This document shows, piece after piece, positions 42,486-53,305 of a DNA stretch of 64,000 bases (its first letter is position 1; every line of letters starts with the position of its first letter). Source of the DNA: Gammaproteobacteria bacterium UBA2965 (GTDB lineage: Bacteria > Pseudomonadota > Gammaproteobacteria > Pseudomonadales > Azotimanducaceae); contig DEBD01000002.1 in NCBI GenBank assembly GCA_002348385.1, forward strand, positions 84,255 to 148,254, written 5' to 3'. The notes under the pieces were generated by a model, which was not told where the DNA came from, ran no database searches, and worked only from the letters and a program-made list of their open reading frames with translations. The translations under genes were made by a program, and so were the position numbers.

Positions 42486-42976
42486 TGACGTTATTCAAAA
42501 ATAACTGCGAAGCCACCGCAATCACCCTGCTGGCTTTGACCGGCGGACTGCTGAGCGCCGCCCTGGTGATGGAATACGCTTTCGGAATGGCGCCCTGCCC
42601 ATTGTGCCTGATGCAGCGGATCTGGTTCTTCCTGGCCGGCGCGTTTGCTTTTGCAGGGCTCATGCACAACCCCCGCTGGGGCATCTACCCACTGTGCTCC
42701 ATGCTTGCTGCCGTGGTGGGTGGCGGCTTTGCGATTCGCCAGCTCTACCTGCAGAACCTGCCCGCCGATCAGGTTCCCGCTTGCGGCCCAGACATGGCTT
42801 ACATGCTGGAAGCCTTCCCCTTGAGCGAAGTGCTGATGGCCATGACCCGCGGCACCGGCGCTTGCGCGGAGGTGGTGTGGGGCTTTCTGGGTCTGTCCAT
42901 CCCCGGATGGAGCCTGGTGGCCTTCATCGGCATCGTGGCACTCGCTGGAGCGCAACTGCGCGCGGGTAGCCGCTGA
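42482..42976 (+). CDS. dsbB: Disulfide bond formation protein
   Basis: 164 residues with four membrane spans. The redox centre CPLC is in GMAPCPLCLMQRIWF (about residues 38-41), and the second periplasmic Cys pair is VPACGPD (about 100) and GTGACAEV (about 127). It reoxidises DsbA and passes electrons to quinones in the inner membrane. The ATG overlaps the quinone reductase stop by 4 bases, so the two genes form one transcript. Confidence 0.93.
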   Translation: MMTLFKNNCEATAITLLALTGGLLSAALVMEYAFGMAPCPLCLMQRIWFFLAGAFAFAGLMHNPRWGIYPLCSMLAAVVGGGFAIRQLYLQNLPADQVPACGPDMAYMLEAFPLSEVLMAMTRGTGACAEVVWGFLGLSIPGWSLVAFIGIVALAGAQLRAGSR

Positions 42977-42981
42977 GCGAA

Positions 42982-44922
42982 TCAGCGCACCGGCAGGTGC
43001 TCGGCAAGAAAGGCTTGCATCTCTCGAAACAACTCCAGCCGCTGCGCCTGGGAGCTCAAGAGGTGATCCCCGCCGGGTTGCTCCACATAGCGGTGGGGTT
43101 TCTGCGCCGCCTCCAGCGCGCGCCGCATGGCGCGCCCGTGATGGACGCGAACCACCCGATCATCGCTGCCATGCACCAACAGCACAGGTACCTGGAGCTT
43201 TTCCGCCTGACCTACCGGAGAGTCGTTGCGTAGCTGCGCCGTGTCGTTTCCAACCAGCGCCCGCACTACCTCGTCGTCATCGAACCGGTTGGCGTAATCC
43301 ACCAGATCAACCAGATCGGTCACTCCGGCAAAGCTTACGGCACAACGAAATAGATCGGGTGCCTGAGCCGCGCCCATGAGCGCCGCGTAACCGCCGTAGC
43401 TGGCACCCACCAAGCACAGGCGACCCGGCTCGGCCACACCCTGCTCGACCAGCCAACGCGCACCGTCTACCACATCGTCCTGCATGGTCCGATCCCAGTC
43501 GTGGATGCTGCCGCGCAGCGTATCCACCCCATAGCCCGCGGAACCATGGAAGTTCACCTTCAACACGGCATAGCCTCGGTTGGCGAAGAACTCGCTCCAA
43601 TAGTCAAAAACTTCTGTGGTGCTGGCGGTGGAAGGACCCTGCGGAAAGACGATGGCCGGCAACCCCTTGGCTTCGACGCCGGCTGGCAGCGTGAGCGCAC
43701 CCCGCACCGTTGAGCCATCCCGAGCGGCGTAGCTCATCGGCTGACTGCCCAGCACGCCCGCCTCAGGCAGGCTCGGGTAGCGGTAGGCGACCGGGCTGAC
43801 GGTGCGTGCCTTGCGATCCCCGAAATAATAGGTTCCCGGATTTCCAGGACCACTGGTAAACAACAGGTAGCGTTGCTCGTCGCGGCTAAAGCCAACCAGG
43901 GAAACCCTCTGACCGGAGAACGCGCGCTCCAGCGCGGCGGTAAATGCCAGATACTGCGGATCCCAGGTCACCATGCGTCCACCGGGTGGCAGCACGCCAA
44001 CGGCCTCTCCGGTTAGCTGTGAGTGGACCAACCGACCCTCTACGTTCCTATCTGGCAACGCCAACACCAGCTCGCGCCGGTCGGGCTGATCCAGGGCCAC
44101 CTTGAACACCGCCAGGTGTTCCTCGTGGTAGGCGCGCACGTACATCACATTGGGATTCACCCCGAAACCCAGCGGCTCCACCACCTCCCGGGAGACGGCC
44201 GGGTAGCGCCACAGCGGCCGAAACTGATCAGAATCCACCGCGCGCGCATGAATGATCACCTGGCCCTGTTGGCGCTCCACGCCCACTCTTAGACGATGTT
44301 GTCGATCGGTGAACCATTCGCTGTACCCAGCCACGTGGCGGTGCACCAGTCTGCGCCGCGAGTTGCTGAGGTTGGCACGGTACACACCGGGGGAGTGCAC
44401 CTCCTCCAGGTCCCAGGCCACCAGAACTTGGTTGCGGTCATCGGGCAGCATGTCGATGATTTGATCCTGGAACTGAGGGATGTAGGTTCCCTTGTCACCG
44501 CGACCCCAGCGGTCTTCCTCTTTATCGCGAAGCAACGAGCGCGGATCCCCGCCGCCCGCCGGCGCACTGAGCAATCGTGTCTCCAAGCCGAAGGTGGTGC
44601 CGCGAAGCGCGGTGTAGCGGGTACCCACCAACAACCGCTCGGTGTTCGCCCAGCGAATCCAACCGATGTTGCCGCGTTCATTGTCACCGGTAAGCAGCGG
44701 CACGAACTGCTCGTCCTCCGGACGGCGCACTACCAGAACCGACATCCCGTCCAGGTTGTGCACGATGGCTAACCGGGCACCATCCGGCGAAAGCGCCATG
44801 GATTGCACGTACGGCAGCGCAGCGTAGTTCTCCACCGGCAGCGGGGCAGAGGCTGCAGCAGCAATGCAACCGCACAAGCACAACCCCAGCAGGCTGGAAT
44901 AACTCAACATCCGAGCGCCCAT
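42982..44922 (-). CDS. Secreted prolyl oligopeptidase family (S9) peptidase
   Basis: 646 residues from the ATG at 44922 (GGGAG 5 bases upstream) with a signal peptide containing Cys (LLGLCLCGCIAAAASA), which may be a lipoprotein signal. The N-terminal half is a beta-propeller of WD/Kelch-like repeats (LSPDGARLAIVHN, WIRWANTERLLVG and others). The C-terminal alpha/beta-hydrolase domain has GASYGGYAALMGAA (Ser about residue 506), VLLVHGSDDRVVRV (Asp about 590) and PGGDHLLS (His about 624). It cleaves short peptides, probably in the periplasm, and resembles S9C acylaminoacyl-peptidases. It converges on dsbB. Confidence 0.9.
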   Translation of the reverse strand: MGARMLSYSSLLGLCLCGCIAAAASAPLPVENYAALPYVQSMALSPDGARLAIVHNLDGMSVLVVRRPEDEQFVPLLTGDNERGNIGWIRWANTERLLVGTRYTALRGTTFGLETRLLSAPAGGGDPRSLLRDKEEDRWGRGDKGTYIPQFQDQIIDMLPDDRNQVLVAWDLEEVHSPGVYRANLSNSRRRLVHRHVAGYSEWFTDRQHRLRVGVERQQGQVIIHARAVDSDQFRPLWRYPAVSREVVEPLGFGVNPNVMYVRAYHEEHLAVFKVALDQPDRRELVLALPDRNVEGRLVHSQLTGEAVGVLPPGGRMVTWDPQYLAFTAALERAFSGQRVSLVGFSRDEQRYLLFTSGPGNPGTYYFGDRKARTVSPVAYRYPSLPEAGVLGSQPMSYAARDGSTVRGALTLPAGVEAKGLPAIVFPQGPSTASTTEVFDYWSEFFANRGYAVLKVNFHGSAGYGVDTLRGSIHDWDRTMQDDVVDGARWLVEQGVAEPGRLCLVGASYGGYAALMGAAQAPDLFRCAVSFAGVTDLVDLVDYANRFDDDEVVRALVGNDTAQLRNDSPVGQAEKLQVPVLLVHGSDDRVVRVHHGRAMRRALEAAQKPHRYVEQPGGDHLLSSQAQRLELFREMQAFLAEHLPVR

Positions 44923-45425
44923 GTGATCTCCCGATTTACCGGTGCAACCCATCGAGCATAACCCACCTAGGGCAGCAGAACCGCCCCCGGGCTTTTTCTT
45001 GCAACCCGGTTACGTACCCGGTGCGGTGGGCACCTGACAACACCGCGGGTGGTGGGCGACAGCACGCCCAAAAGCCCCGACCCCCGAAAGCTGCGTACGG
45101 TCGCCTGTATCTCATCCTGTTTGGCGCGTTTACCTGCTAAAACACTGGTCATTCATAAGAATCTGCCCTAGCCTGGCGAAAAATATTGGTGTTATAGTTA
45201 TCCACAGGGTTGTTCACAGCGCGCGAACTTTCGCGTGCGAAAGACACCCGTGGGAAGGACAAGACGCTCCACTAGAGAGCAGCAACAAGAGCCGACAACT
45301 CCGCATTTCGCGCCGCTGACAAGCGCGTTGCGAAAAGCAATGAGTGACCTGCTCGCCGATTTGCGCCCAAGCCGACAACACGACGCTTGAGCCATCGGCG
45401 AGCGAGGGGTTTGAAAGGGTAAAAA
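44923..45425. other. Intergenic region with DnaA-like sites and doubtful short frames
   Basis: About 500 bases between the S9 peptidase and the parA-like gene. Two DnaA-type boxes and a -10-like element are near 45193-45218. A plus-strand frame from a GTG at 45235 to TGA at 45390 could encode 51 residues (starting VRKTPVGRTRRS and ending in a helical ALRKAMSDLLADLRP). A minus-strand 61-codon frame lies at 44967-45152. I recognise neither; each has about 0.25 probability of being real. Confidence 0.4.
45193..45218 (+). promoter_or_regulatory. DnaA boxes overlapping a -10-like element upstream of the ParA gene
   Basis: TTATCCACA (45198-45206) is a perfect DnaA box, and TTGTTCACA (45210-45218) is a near match 3 bases further on in the same orientation. 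TATAGT (45193-45198) overlaps the first box. A DnaA protein bound here could regulate the promoter of the gene at 45426. No replication-origin features (dnaA, AT-rich 13-mers, more boxes) accompany it. Confidence 0.55.
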
Positions 45426-46178
45426 ATGAATCCCGACGCCCACAGGATTCTGATAATTAACGGGAAGGGGGGTTGTGGCAAGACGACCATTGCCACAAAC
45501 CTGGCAGCCGCGTTCGCCAAACAAGGAAAATCAGTCGCGCTGGTAGACAACGATCCGCAAGCTTCCAGCAGTTACTGGGGCGAAAACCGCGATTCTTCGC
45601 TACCGCCAGTGCACCTGGTGCGCGCTCATCAGCGCGCCGGCATGTATGAAACCCAGACCTTCCACAACCGTATGCCAGCAGACGTAGACCGCATCATCGT
45701 CGACGGTCATTCCAACGCCCGGAACAGGGATCTGGAAACCTTGCTGCGCCAGTCGGACGTAATCCTGGTGCCGGTGCTGCCGTCAGCCATCGATATTCGT
45801 GCCGCTGGCGGTTTTATTACCAGCCTGCTCACGCACCGTCTGCTGCGCGACGCGCCGCGACCCGTGGGGGTCATCGCCAACCGCGTGCACCCCAATACCG
45901 AAACCCATGTCAAGCTGAAGCATTTCTTGAGCTGCCTGGATATTCCCAGCGTCGCCACCTTCCGCGAAAGCCCCGTTTACACGGATGCTGTTGAACAGGG
46001 CAAAGGCGTCATCGACATGATCGACTGCCGGGCTGCACGCAAGGAAACGCCGGCCTGGCGACAGCTGGTGTCCTGGATCGACGAGCAGCCGCGCAACTCC
46101 GCGGTCACCGTTCGCGAACTGCGCAGCCGTCCCCAGGCTGCGCCAAGACACCTGGACGACGAACCCGTAAGCGCCTAA
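45426..46178 (+). CDS. ParA/MinD-type ATPase, orphan
   Basis: 250 residues. The deviant Walker A GKGGCGKTTIATNLA (about residues 13-27) has the signature first Lys. VALVDNDPQASSSYW is at about 38, and the Walker B-like IIVDGHSN is at about 84. It lacks the N-terminal HTH of plasmid ParA and there is no parB partner. It may localise a client (transport, chemotaxis or envelope complex) by ATP-driven surface binding. The C-terminal tail (about 225-250) is basic then acidic. GAAAGGG precedes the ATG, and DnaA-box-like sites are upstream. The function remains open. Confidence 0.85.
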   Translation: MNPDAHRILIINGKGGCGKTTIATNLAAAFAKQGKSVALVDNDPQASSSYWGENRDSSLPPVHLVRAHQRAGMYETQTFHNRMPADVDRIIVDGHSNARNRDLETLLRQSDVILVPVLPSAIDIRAAGGFITSLLTHRLLRDAPRPVGVIANRVHPNTETHVKLKHFLSCLDIPSVATFRESPVYTDAVEQGKGVIDMIDCRAARKETPAWRQLVSWIDEQPRNSAVTVRELRSRPQAAPRHLDDEPVSA

Positions 46179-46199
46179 CCAACCCGCGCCCACAATCTC

Positions 46200-48095
<1,896 letters not shown>

Positions 48096-48099
48096 CGCC

Positions 48100-48124
48100 C
48101 GCCCCTCTAGCCCGCCGAGGGGCG
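48100..48124. terminator. Hairpin at the convergent ABC-F / LLM gene ends
   Basis: CGCCCCTC (48100-48107) and GAGGGGCG (48117-48124) pair perfectly around a 9-base loop, spanning the LLM stop codon and the end of its coding region. No T-run follows. Stable, but its terminator function is not certain. Confidence 0.4.
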
Positions 48125-49384
48125 CTTGTAGACGGAGCGTTCACTCGTGCTTTCTTCGCTGATCCGTCTGCCTAGAGATACGAACGTCGGGATGTCTTCG
48201 TCGGCCAGTGAGCGCAACTTCACCTTCCGCTCCAGTGCGGCCGCCACGTACGGGGCAAGCTGCGCATCCTTCTCCGCCTGCCGGTCCGCTGCCCGAGCTT
48301 TGAATTCAGGCAGCACCTCTGCCGCAAACAGTTCCAGCGAATCGCAGATGTGGTCGTGCTGGTTGCGGCCTGCCTGCTGAATGAAGGTTACCTGATCCAC
48401 ACCGCAGGCCTCGAACTTGCACAGGTGCTCACGCAGATCATCCGGCGTGCCAATCCCGCCGCGCGATCCGGACAGCGCCGCATCCATACCCTGGATATCC
48501 AAGGCGACCTGCTCGCCGCGCATGGCCTGAAACTGCTGCCAGAGGTCCGTGCGCCCCGGCCTGTGCTCACCGAACGCATACAGGCTGCCCAACGCAAATC
48601 CGAAAAACTCGAAACCTTCCAGACCTCGTCGAGCGGCAGTTTCCCGATCTTTATGACAGGAGAAGCTGGACACCATGCAGATGTTGGCGTTTACCGTATG
48701 GCCGATGGGGACACAGGCTTCGCTCTTGATGATGCTGTAGTACTCCTCCACCCATGAACGTGCCTCCATGGGATCCACGAAAGCGAAGGTAAGCGCCCCC
48801 ATCCCCAGCCGAGCAGCCATGCGAATGGTCTCCCGCTGAGAACACGCCACCCACAAAGGTGGATGCGGCTTCTGCACGGGCTTGGGGACCACGTTGCGGC
48901 ACGGCATGGAGAAGTAGCGCCCCTCGTAACCCGGATACGGGTCCATGGCCAGCATGTTGCAGATCTGCTCCGTGGACTCCAGGAACATCTTGCGCTTCTC
49001 GTGCACCGGAATCTGAAACCCGCCAAGCTCCAACTCCGCGCTGGACTCGCCGGTGCCGAAATCCACCCGACCATTGGAGACCAGGTCCAGGGTGGCGATT
49101 ACCTCGGCGGTGCGCGCCGGGTGATTGTATTGGGGGATGACCTGACGAATTCCCTGACCCAGACGGATATTCTTGGTGCGCTGAGAGCAAGCGGCCAGAA
49201 AAACCTCGGGGGCAGATGAGTGGGAGTACTCTTCGAGAAAGTGATGCTCCACCTCCCACGCATAATCGATACCCAACCGGTCGGCCAACTCCACCTGCTC
49301 AAGCGCTTCGTTGAACAACCTTTGCTCGGCACCGTCGTCCCAAGGTCTAGGCAGCTGGTGCTCGTAAAAGATACCGAACTTCAT
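48107..49384 (-). CDS. Luciferase-like monooxygenase (LLM class) with C-terminal extension
   Basis: 425 residues, longer than the common 330-380 because of an extra C-terminal region rich in Arg/Lys/Glu (about residues 350-425). The barrel shows MKFGIFYEHQLPRPW, AWEVEHHFLEEYSHSSAPEVFLAACSQRT and GRVDFGTGESSAELELGGF. Further landmarks are the CSQRETIRMAARLGMGALTF strand, GIGTPDDLREHLCKFEACGVDQVTFIQQAGRN, and KPVQKPHPPLWVA. These are typical of flavin-dependent alkanal- or heterocycle-acting LLM enzymes. The start at 49384 has GGGGA before it. It is divergent from a TetR gene over a perfect palindrome at 49446. Confidence 0.82.
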   Translation of the reverse strand: MKFGIFYEHQLPRPWDDGAEQRLFNEALEQVELADRLGIDYAWEVEHHFLEEYSHSSAPEVFLAACSQRTKNIRLGQGIRQVIPQYNHPARTAEVIATLDLVSNGRVDFGTGESSAELELGGFQIPVHEKRKMFLESTEQICNMLAMDPYPGYEGRYFSMPCRNVVPKPVQKPHPPLWVACSQRETIRMAARLGMGALTFAFVDPMEARSWVEEYYSIIKSEACVPIGHTVNANICMVSSFSCHKDRETAARRGLEGFEFFGFALGSLYAFGEHRPGRTDLWQQFQAMRGEQVALDIQGMDAALSGSRGGIGTPDDLREHLCKFEACGVDQVTFIQQAGRNQHDHICDSLELFAAEVLPEFKARAADRQAEKDAQLAPYVAAALERKVKLRSLADEDIPTFVSLGRRISEESTSERSVYKRPSAG

Positions 49385-49445
49385 CGCAGTGTCCCCGCTA
49401 CTGATGCGAGCGATGATAACGGTTGCTCCTTTGAGAACACACCAG

Positions 49446-49457
49446 CCGAACGTTCGG
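49446..49457. promoter_or_regulatory. Perfect TetR-type operator CCGAACGTTCGG
   Basis: This 12-base perfect palindrome lies between the divergent LLM (start 49384) and TetR (start 49484) genes, 26 bases before the TetR ATG. The sequence and length match many TetR-family operators. Probably autoregulatory, and also controlling the monooxygenase. Confidence 0.6.
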
Positions 49458-49483
49458 TCCAGTTCTGGTAGACTTGGCCTCGT

Positions 49484-50029
49484 ATGGATCAAGCGCAGCT
49501 ACTCTCGCGCCTGCAGCTGGTCTTCCAGGAGCATGGTTACGAAGGCGCCACACTGAGCAAGCTCGCGGCCCACAGCGGCCTGGGCAAGGCGAGCCTCTAC
49601 CACCACTTCCCCGGCGGCAAAGCCGAGATCGGCGCCACCCTGCTAAGTGGGGCTATTGAACGGCTGGAAAAGCTAGCTTTTGCCGCTCTCCGGCAGAACG
49701 CAAATCCACGTCAGCGGCTCACCGAATTCGTAGACGGCTTTGCCACCTATACGGAAGACGGAGCCAGCCCGTGCCTGATCGCGGCGTTCTCCCAAGGCAG
49801 CGCGTGGGTCGCACACGGTGATGCGGTCGCCGAGCAGTTTCAGTCCTGGCGCGCGCTGTTAGCGGCAACTTTTCAAGAAGCCGGCTACAAGCCGAGGCGT
49901 GCCAGGCGTGAAGCAGACGCGCTACTGGGCGTGCTTTACGGCCAGCTGCTGTTGGCGAAGCTGAGCGACGACCCCGGCGCCTTCCGGCGAAGCATCAAAC
50001 GCTTGAAAAAGAGCCTGCTCGCCGGCTAA
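49484..50029 (+). CDS. TetR family regulator
   Basis: 181 residues. The HTH is at about residues 24-44 (TLSKLAAHSGLGKASLYHHFPGGKAEIG), typical of the group in which the helix after HTH reads LYHHFPGGKAE. The C-terminal domain SPCLIAAFSQGSAW is characteristic of LmrA/YxaF-like TetR proteins. It probably represses the divergent luciferase-like monooxygenase through the CCGAACGTTCGG palindrome. It overlaps the 3' end of the oxidoreductase gene on the other strand by 4 bases. Confidence 0.87.
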   Translation: MDQAQLLSRLQLVFQEHGYEGATLSKLAAHSGLGKASLYHHFPGGKAEIGATLLSGAIERLEKLAFAALRQNANPRQRLTEFVDGFATYTEDGASPCLIAAFSQGSAWVAHGDAVAEQFQSWRALLAATFQEAGYKPRRARREADALLGVLYGQLLLAKLSDDPGAFRRSIKRLKKSLLAG

Positions 50030-51465
50030 CGGAGCAGCGCGTGCAGCCGGCCCACCCAGCGCAGCAGTCCCTGGGGAGCGTGGTCACGCCGCCAGGCCGA
50101 GGCGGCGAACTTGTTCGCTTCGGCCAAGGTGGGGTACACGTGAATGGTATCCATGATCTTCTTCAATCCCAGCGAATGGGTCATGGCCAGCACATACTCG
50201 GCCAGCATCTCGCCCGCGTGAGGGCCCACGATGCTCACCCCCAGAATCCGGTCGGTGCCCGGCTTGGTGAGCACCTTCACCCACCCCTGCGCCGTGCCGT
50301 CCGCCAGGGCGCGATCGGATTCCGACAGCTCGAAGCGCACCACCTCGAACGCCACACCCTGAGCACGCGCTTCGGCCTCCGATAGACCCACTCGCGCCAC
50401 CTCCGGGTCGGTAAAGGTAGTCCAGGGAACCACAGAATAGTTCACGGGGAACTTCCTGAACCGCCCGAACAGGGCGTTCACCGCCGCATACCAGGCCTGA
50501 TGCGAGGCCATGTGGGTGAACTGGTAAGGGCCCACCACGTCGCCGCACGCGTACACGGATTTGCAGGCAGTGCGCAGGTAACGGTCTACCACAACGGTGC
50601 CATCAGGGTTAGTGGCGATGCCCAGCTGTTCCAGGCCAAGGCCATCCGTATGAGCGCGCCGTCCAGCCGCCACCAGGATTCTGTCAAAACCAATCCCAAC
50701 CGATTCTCCGAGAACTTGAGCGTGCAGCACCCCTGCGCCGTTGGCGACAGGCTCTACGCGCTCGGCGCGATGACCCAGCCGCACATCGATACCCTCGGCA
50801 GCCAAGGCAGATTGCATGAAGCCAGAGACATCGGCGTCCTCCCTTGGCAACAGACGATCTTCCATATCCACCAGGGTCACCGCGCTGCCTAATCGAGCAA
50901 AGCTCTGCGCCAGCTCGCACCCGATGGGACCACCTCCCAGCACCAGCAGCCGCTCAGGCAATTCCGTAAGAGACCATAGGCTTTCGGAGGTGAGCGCGTC
51001 TGCCTGGGCAAGACCCGGCAGCGGCGGCACCGCTGGCATCGCCCCGGTCGCAAGCACGATGTTGCGCGTGCTGATGCGCTGGTCACCCACCGCGACATGG
51101 TGGCCATCCAGCAGGCATGCCTCGCCGGCAATACAGTTCACGCCCAGATCCCTGTAGCGTGCCATGGAGTCCTTCGGTTCGATGGTGGCGATGACTTCCT
51201 GGACGCGCTGCATAACCCGGGGGAAATCCACCTGGGGCGCGAGGTTGGATAATCCGAAACGGGCGCCACTGCGTTGGTAGTGAGCCACTTTGGCCGAGCG
51301 AATCAGCGTCTTACTGGGCACGCATCCGGTGTTCAGGCAGTCGCCCCCCATCTCGGCCTTCTCGATGAGCGTCACCCGCGCCCGCAGCGTGGCACCGATG
51401 AGCGCGGCAATGAGACCCGCGGAACCGCCTCCGATCACCACCAGGTTGTTGTCGAATCTGGCCAC
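50026..51465 (-). CDS. Class I pyridine nucleotide-disulfide oxidoreductase, mercuric-reductase-like
   Basis: 479 residues. The FAD fold VVIGGGSAGLIAALIGA (about residues 9-25), the redox-active disulfide GGDCLNTGCVPSKTL (about 40-54) and the NAD(P) fold LLVLGGGPIGCELAQSFARLG at about 170 are present. VYACGDVVGPYQFTHMASHQA is at about 308. The C-terminal dimer interface contains IHVYPTLAEANK, matching the H-x-Y-P-T site of dihydrolipoamide dehydrogenase-like enzymes. The mercury-binding N-terminal domain and the Cys pair at the C-terminus of true MerA are missing. It pairs with the TVP38 gene 11 bp upstream, a recurring combination whose joint role is not established. Confidence 0.87.
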   Translation of the reverse strand: MARFDNNLVVIGGGSAGLIAALIGATLRARVTLIEKAEMGGDCLNTGCVPSKTLIRSAKVAHYQRSGARFGLSNLAPQVDFPRVMQRVQEVIATIEPKDSMARYRDLGVNCIAGEACLLDGHHVAVGDQRISTRNIVLATGAMPAVPPLPGLAQADALTSESLWSLTELPERLLVLGGGPIGCELAQSFARLGSAVTLVDMEDRLLPREDADVSGFMQSALAAEGIDVRLGHRAERVEPVANGAGVLHAQVLGESVGIGFDRILVAAGRRAHTDGLGLEQLGIATNPDGTVVVDRYLRTACKSVYACGDVVGPYQFTHMASHQAWYAAVNALFGRFRKFPVNYSVVPWTTFTDPEVARVGLSEAEARAQGVAFEVVRFELSESDRALADGTAQGWVKVLTKPGTDRILGVSIVGPHAGEMLAEYVLAMTHSLGLKKIMDTIHVYPTLAEANKFAASAWRRDHAPQGLLRWVGRLHALLR

Positions 51466-51476
51466 CTGTCACTCCG

Positions 51477-52172
51477 TCAACTTTGCAAACCTCGCTCGCG
51501 CCTGGCGCCAAGCCACCCCAATAATTTGCGTGCAATGATGGGAAACAGCCCCAGCAACGAAAACGCAACGACAAGCCCGGGGCTGAGCACATCCGTAAGA
51601 CTGGTCACCGTAGCCAGTTGGGTGCCCGCGAACACGTACACCAGCGTACCCGGCAGCATCCCCACCTGGCTGACCCAGTAGAAGCGCAAGGCGCCAATAC
51701 GTGTCAGCCCCATCACCAGATTGATGATGAAGAACGGGAACAACGGCACCATACGCAATCCGAAGAGATAGAACACCCCGTCGCGCCGAACCCCTTCGTT
51801 GATCACTTCCAGCTGCTCGCCGAAGCGCTCCTGCACCCAGCCACCCAGCAGCGAGCGGGAGACCAGCATCGCCAGGGTGGCGCCGATGGAACTGGCAAAC
51901 GACACCATGACCAGCCCCCACCCAAACTGAAATACGGCCCCTGCCGCCAACGTCATCAGCGCCGCCCCGGGTAGCGACGCGGCAGTAACCAGGATGTAAA
52001 AGGCCATGAAACCCAAGGTGCTCTGTATGGCGTTGGCCCGCACGTAGGCAACGGCATCCGCGTGTACCTCATTGAGGTAGCCCAGGCTCAAGTAGCTGCC
52101 AACATCGAAGTAAAAGAACGCGCCGACGCACCCCACCACCAGAATCAATATGGCCACTTGCTGAGTTTTCAT
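51477..52172 (-). CDS. TVP38/TMEM64 (SNARE-associated/DedA-like) membrane protein
   Basis: 231 residues with about five membrane spans. The signature segment LPGAALMTLAAGAVFQFGWG and VSFASSIGATLAMLVSRSLLGGWVQERFG (about residues 70-118) and LRMVPLFPFFIINLVMGLTRIGALRFYWVSQVG (about 138-170) define the family. Members are proposed lipid transporters or scramblases of the inner membrane. Co-directional with the oxidoreductase gene. The N-terminal span (QVAILILVVGCVGAFFYF) may act as a signal anchor. Confidence 0.88.
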   Translation of the reverse strand: MKTQQVAILILVVGCVGAFFYFDVGSYLSLGYLNEVHADAVAYVRANAIQSTLGFMAFYILVTAASLPGAALMTLAAGAVFQFGWGLVMVSFASSIGATLAMLVSRSLLGGWVQERFGEQLEVINEGVRRDGVFYLFGLRMVPLFPFFIINLVMGLTRIGALRFYWVSQVGMLPGTLVYVFAGTQLATVTSLTDVLSPGLVVAFSLLGLFPIIARKLLGWLGARRERGLQS

Positions 52173-52312
52173 GCACTCCCTTAGTTTCTTGGCGGCTGGC
52201 GTTCACACGCCGTCTGGGTACCATTAGGGCATAGCGCATGTGCCAGGGCTACCGGCAGAACGGCCAGCTCACGCCGTTGCATCAGCAACACCCTATTACA
52301 AGGACCCTCACA

Positions 52313-53305
52313 ATGGCCCGGAGTTTCCCTACTACACGCTTGAGGCGAAACCGCCGTCATGGCTTTTCCCGACGGCTGGTGCGAGAAAACAGCGTCAGCA
52401 CAAACGACCTGATCTATCCGCTGTTCGTGGTGGATGGCAGCAACGTCAGCCTGCCCGTGCATTCCATGCCCGGCATCCAACGGTATTCCATCGACAATCT
52501 GGTGCGCCATGCTGCAGACGCGCACGAGCTGGGTATTCCCGCAGTGGCGCTGTTTCCCAACGTGGAGCCCTCATTGCGAACACTGCAAGGTGAGGAAGCC
52601 TACAATCCCGCAGGGCTGATCCCGCGCGCGGTGACCGCGCTGAAATCCGAACTTCCAGACCTGGGCATCATCACCGACGCGGCGTTGGACCCCTACACGA
52701 GCCACGGCCAGGACGGCATCCTGGACGATGAGGGCTACGTGCAGAACGACGTCACCATAACCGCTTTGTGTCGACAAGCGGCCGTTTGCGCCGCGGCCGG
52801 CGCGGACATCGTCGCGCCCTCGGACATGATGGACGGTCGGGTTGGCGCCATCAGGGCCCGCCTGGATGACATGGACCACATCAACACTCAGATCATGGCC
52901 TATTCAGCCAAGTACGCATCCGGCTATTACGGGCCATTCCGCGATGCCGTAGGTTCCTCCGCCACACTCAGTGGCGGGGACAAGATGAGCTATCAGATGG
53001 ATCCCGCCAACAGCGACGAGGCAATTCAGGAAGTGGCCCTGGACTTGGAGGAAGGCGCGGACATGGTCATGGTAAAGCCCGGCATGCCGTACCTGGATAT
53101 CGTGCGGCGGATCAAGGAGACCTTCGGTGTACCCACCTTCGCTTACCAGGTGAGTGGCGAGTACGCGATGCACATGTCGGCCATCGCCAATGGCTGGCTC
53201 ACCGAAGCGGTGATCATGGAGTCGTTGGTTTGTCTGAAGCGGGCAGGTGCCGACGGGGTGTTGAGCTACTTTTCGTTCCGGATCGCCGAAGCGCTGAACG
53301 ACTAG
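52313..53305 (+). CDS. hemB: Delta-aminolevulinic acid dehydratase (porphobilinogen synthase)
   Basis: 330 residues. The active-site lysines are in SAKYASGYYGPFRDA (about residue 203) and MVMVKPGMPYLD (about 255). The metal loop is DAALDPYTSHGQDGILDDEGY, with Asp/acidic residues instead of the Cys triad, so this is the Mg/K-dependent type seen in Pseudomonas rather than the zinc type. It condenses two aminolevulinates to porphobilinogen. The start at 52313 is taken because AAGGA lies upstream and homology begins at MARSFPTTRLRR. It feeds hemC and hemD encoded at 58.6-60.3 kb. Confidence 0.95.
   Translation: MARSFPTTRLRRNRRHGFSRRLVRENSVSTNDLIYPLFVVDGSNVSLPVHSMPGIQRYSIDNLVRHAADAHELGIPAVALFPNVEPSLRTLQGEEAYNPAGLIPRAVTALKSELPDLGIITDAALDPYTSHGQDGILDDEGYVQNDVTITALCRQAAVCAAAGADIVAPSDMMDGRVGAIRARLDDMDHINTQIMAYSAKYASGYYGPFRDAVGSSATLSGGDKMSYQMDPANSDEAIQEVALDLEEGADMVMVKPGMPYLDIVRRIKETFGVPTFAYQVSGEYAMHMSAIANGWLTEAVIMESLVCLKRAGADGVLSYFSFRIAEALND

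Noticed and set aside
44967..45152. 61-codon minus-strand ORF near the S9 peptidase
   Set aside because: Low-complexity Arg/Pro-rich translation with no clear ribosome site.
45193..45230. DnaA boxes as a replication origin
   Set aside because: Only two boxes, no dnaA, dnaN or gidA nearby and no AT-rich repeats; regulatory sites are more likely.
45235..45390. 51-codon plus-strand ORF starting at GTG between the DnaA boxes and the ParA gene
   Set aside because: Basic N-terminus and no known family; the ribosome site is poor. Kept at low probability.
50026..51465. Mercuric reductase (MerA)
   Set aside because: No N-terminal heavy-metal-binding domain, no C-terminal Cys pair and no mer genes; a general class I disulfide oxidoreductase is safer.
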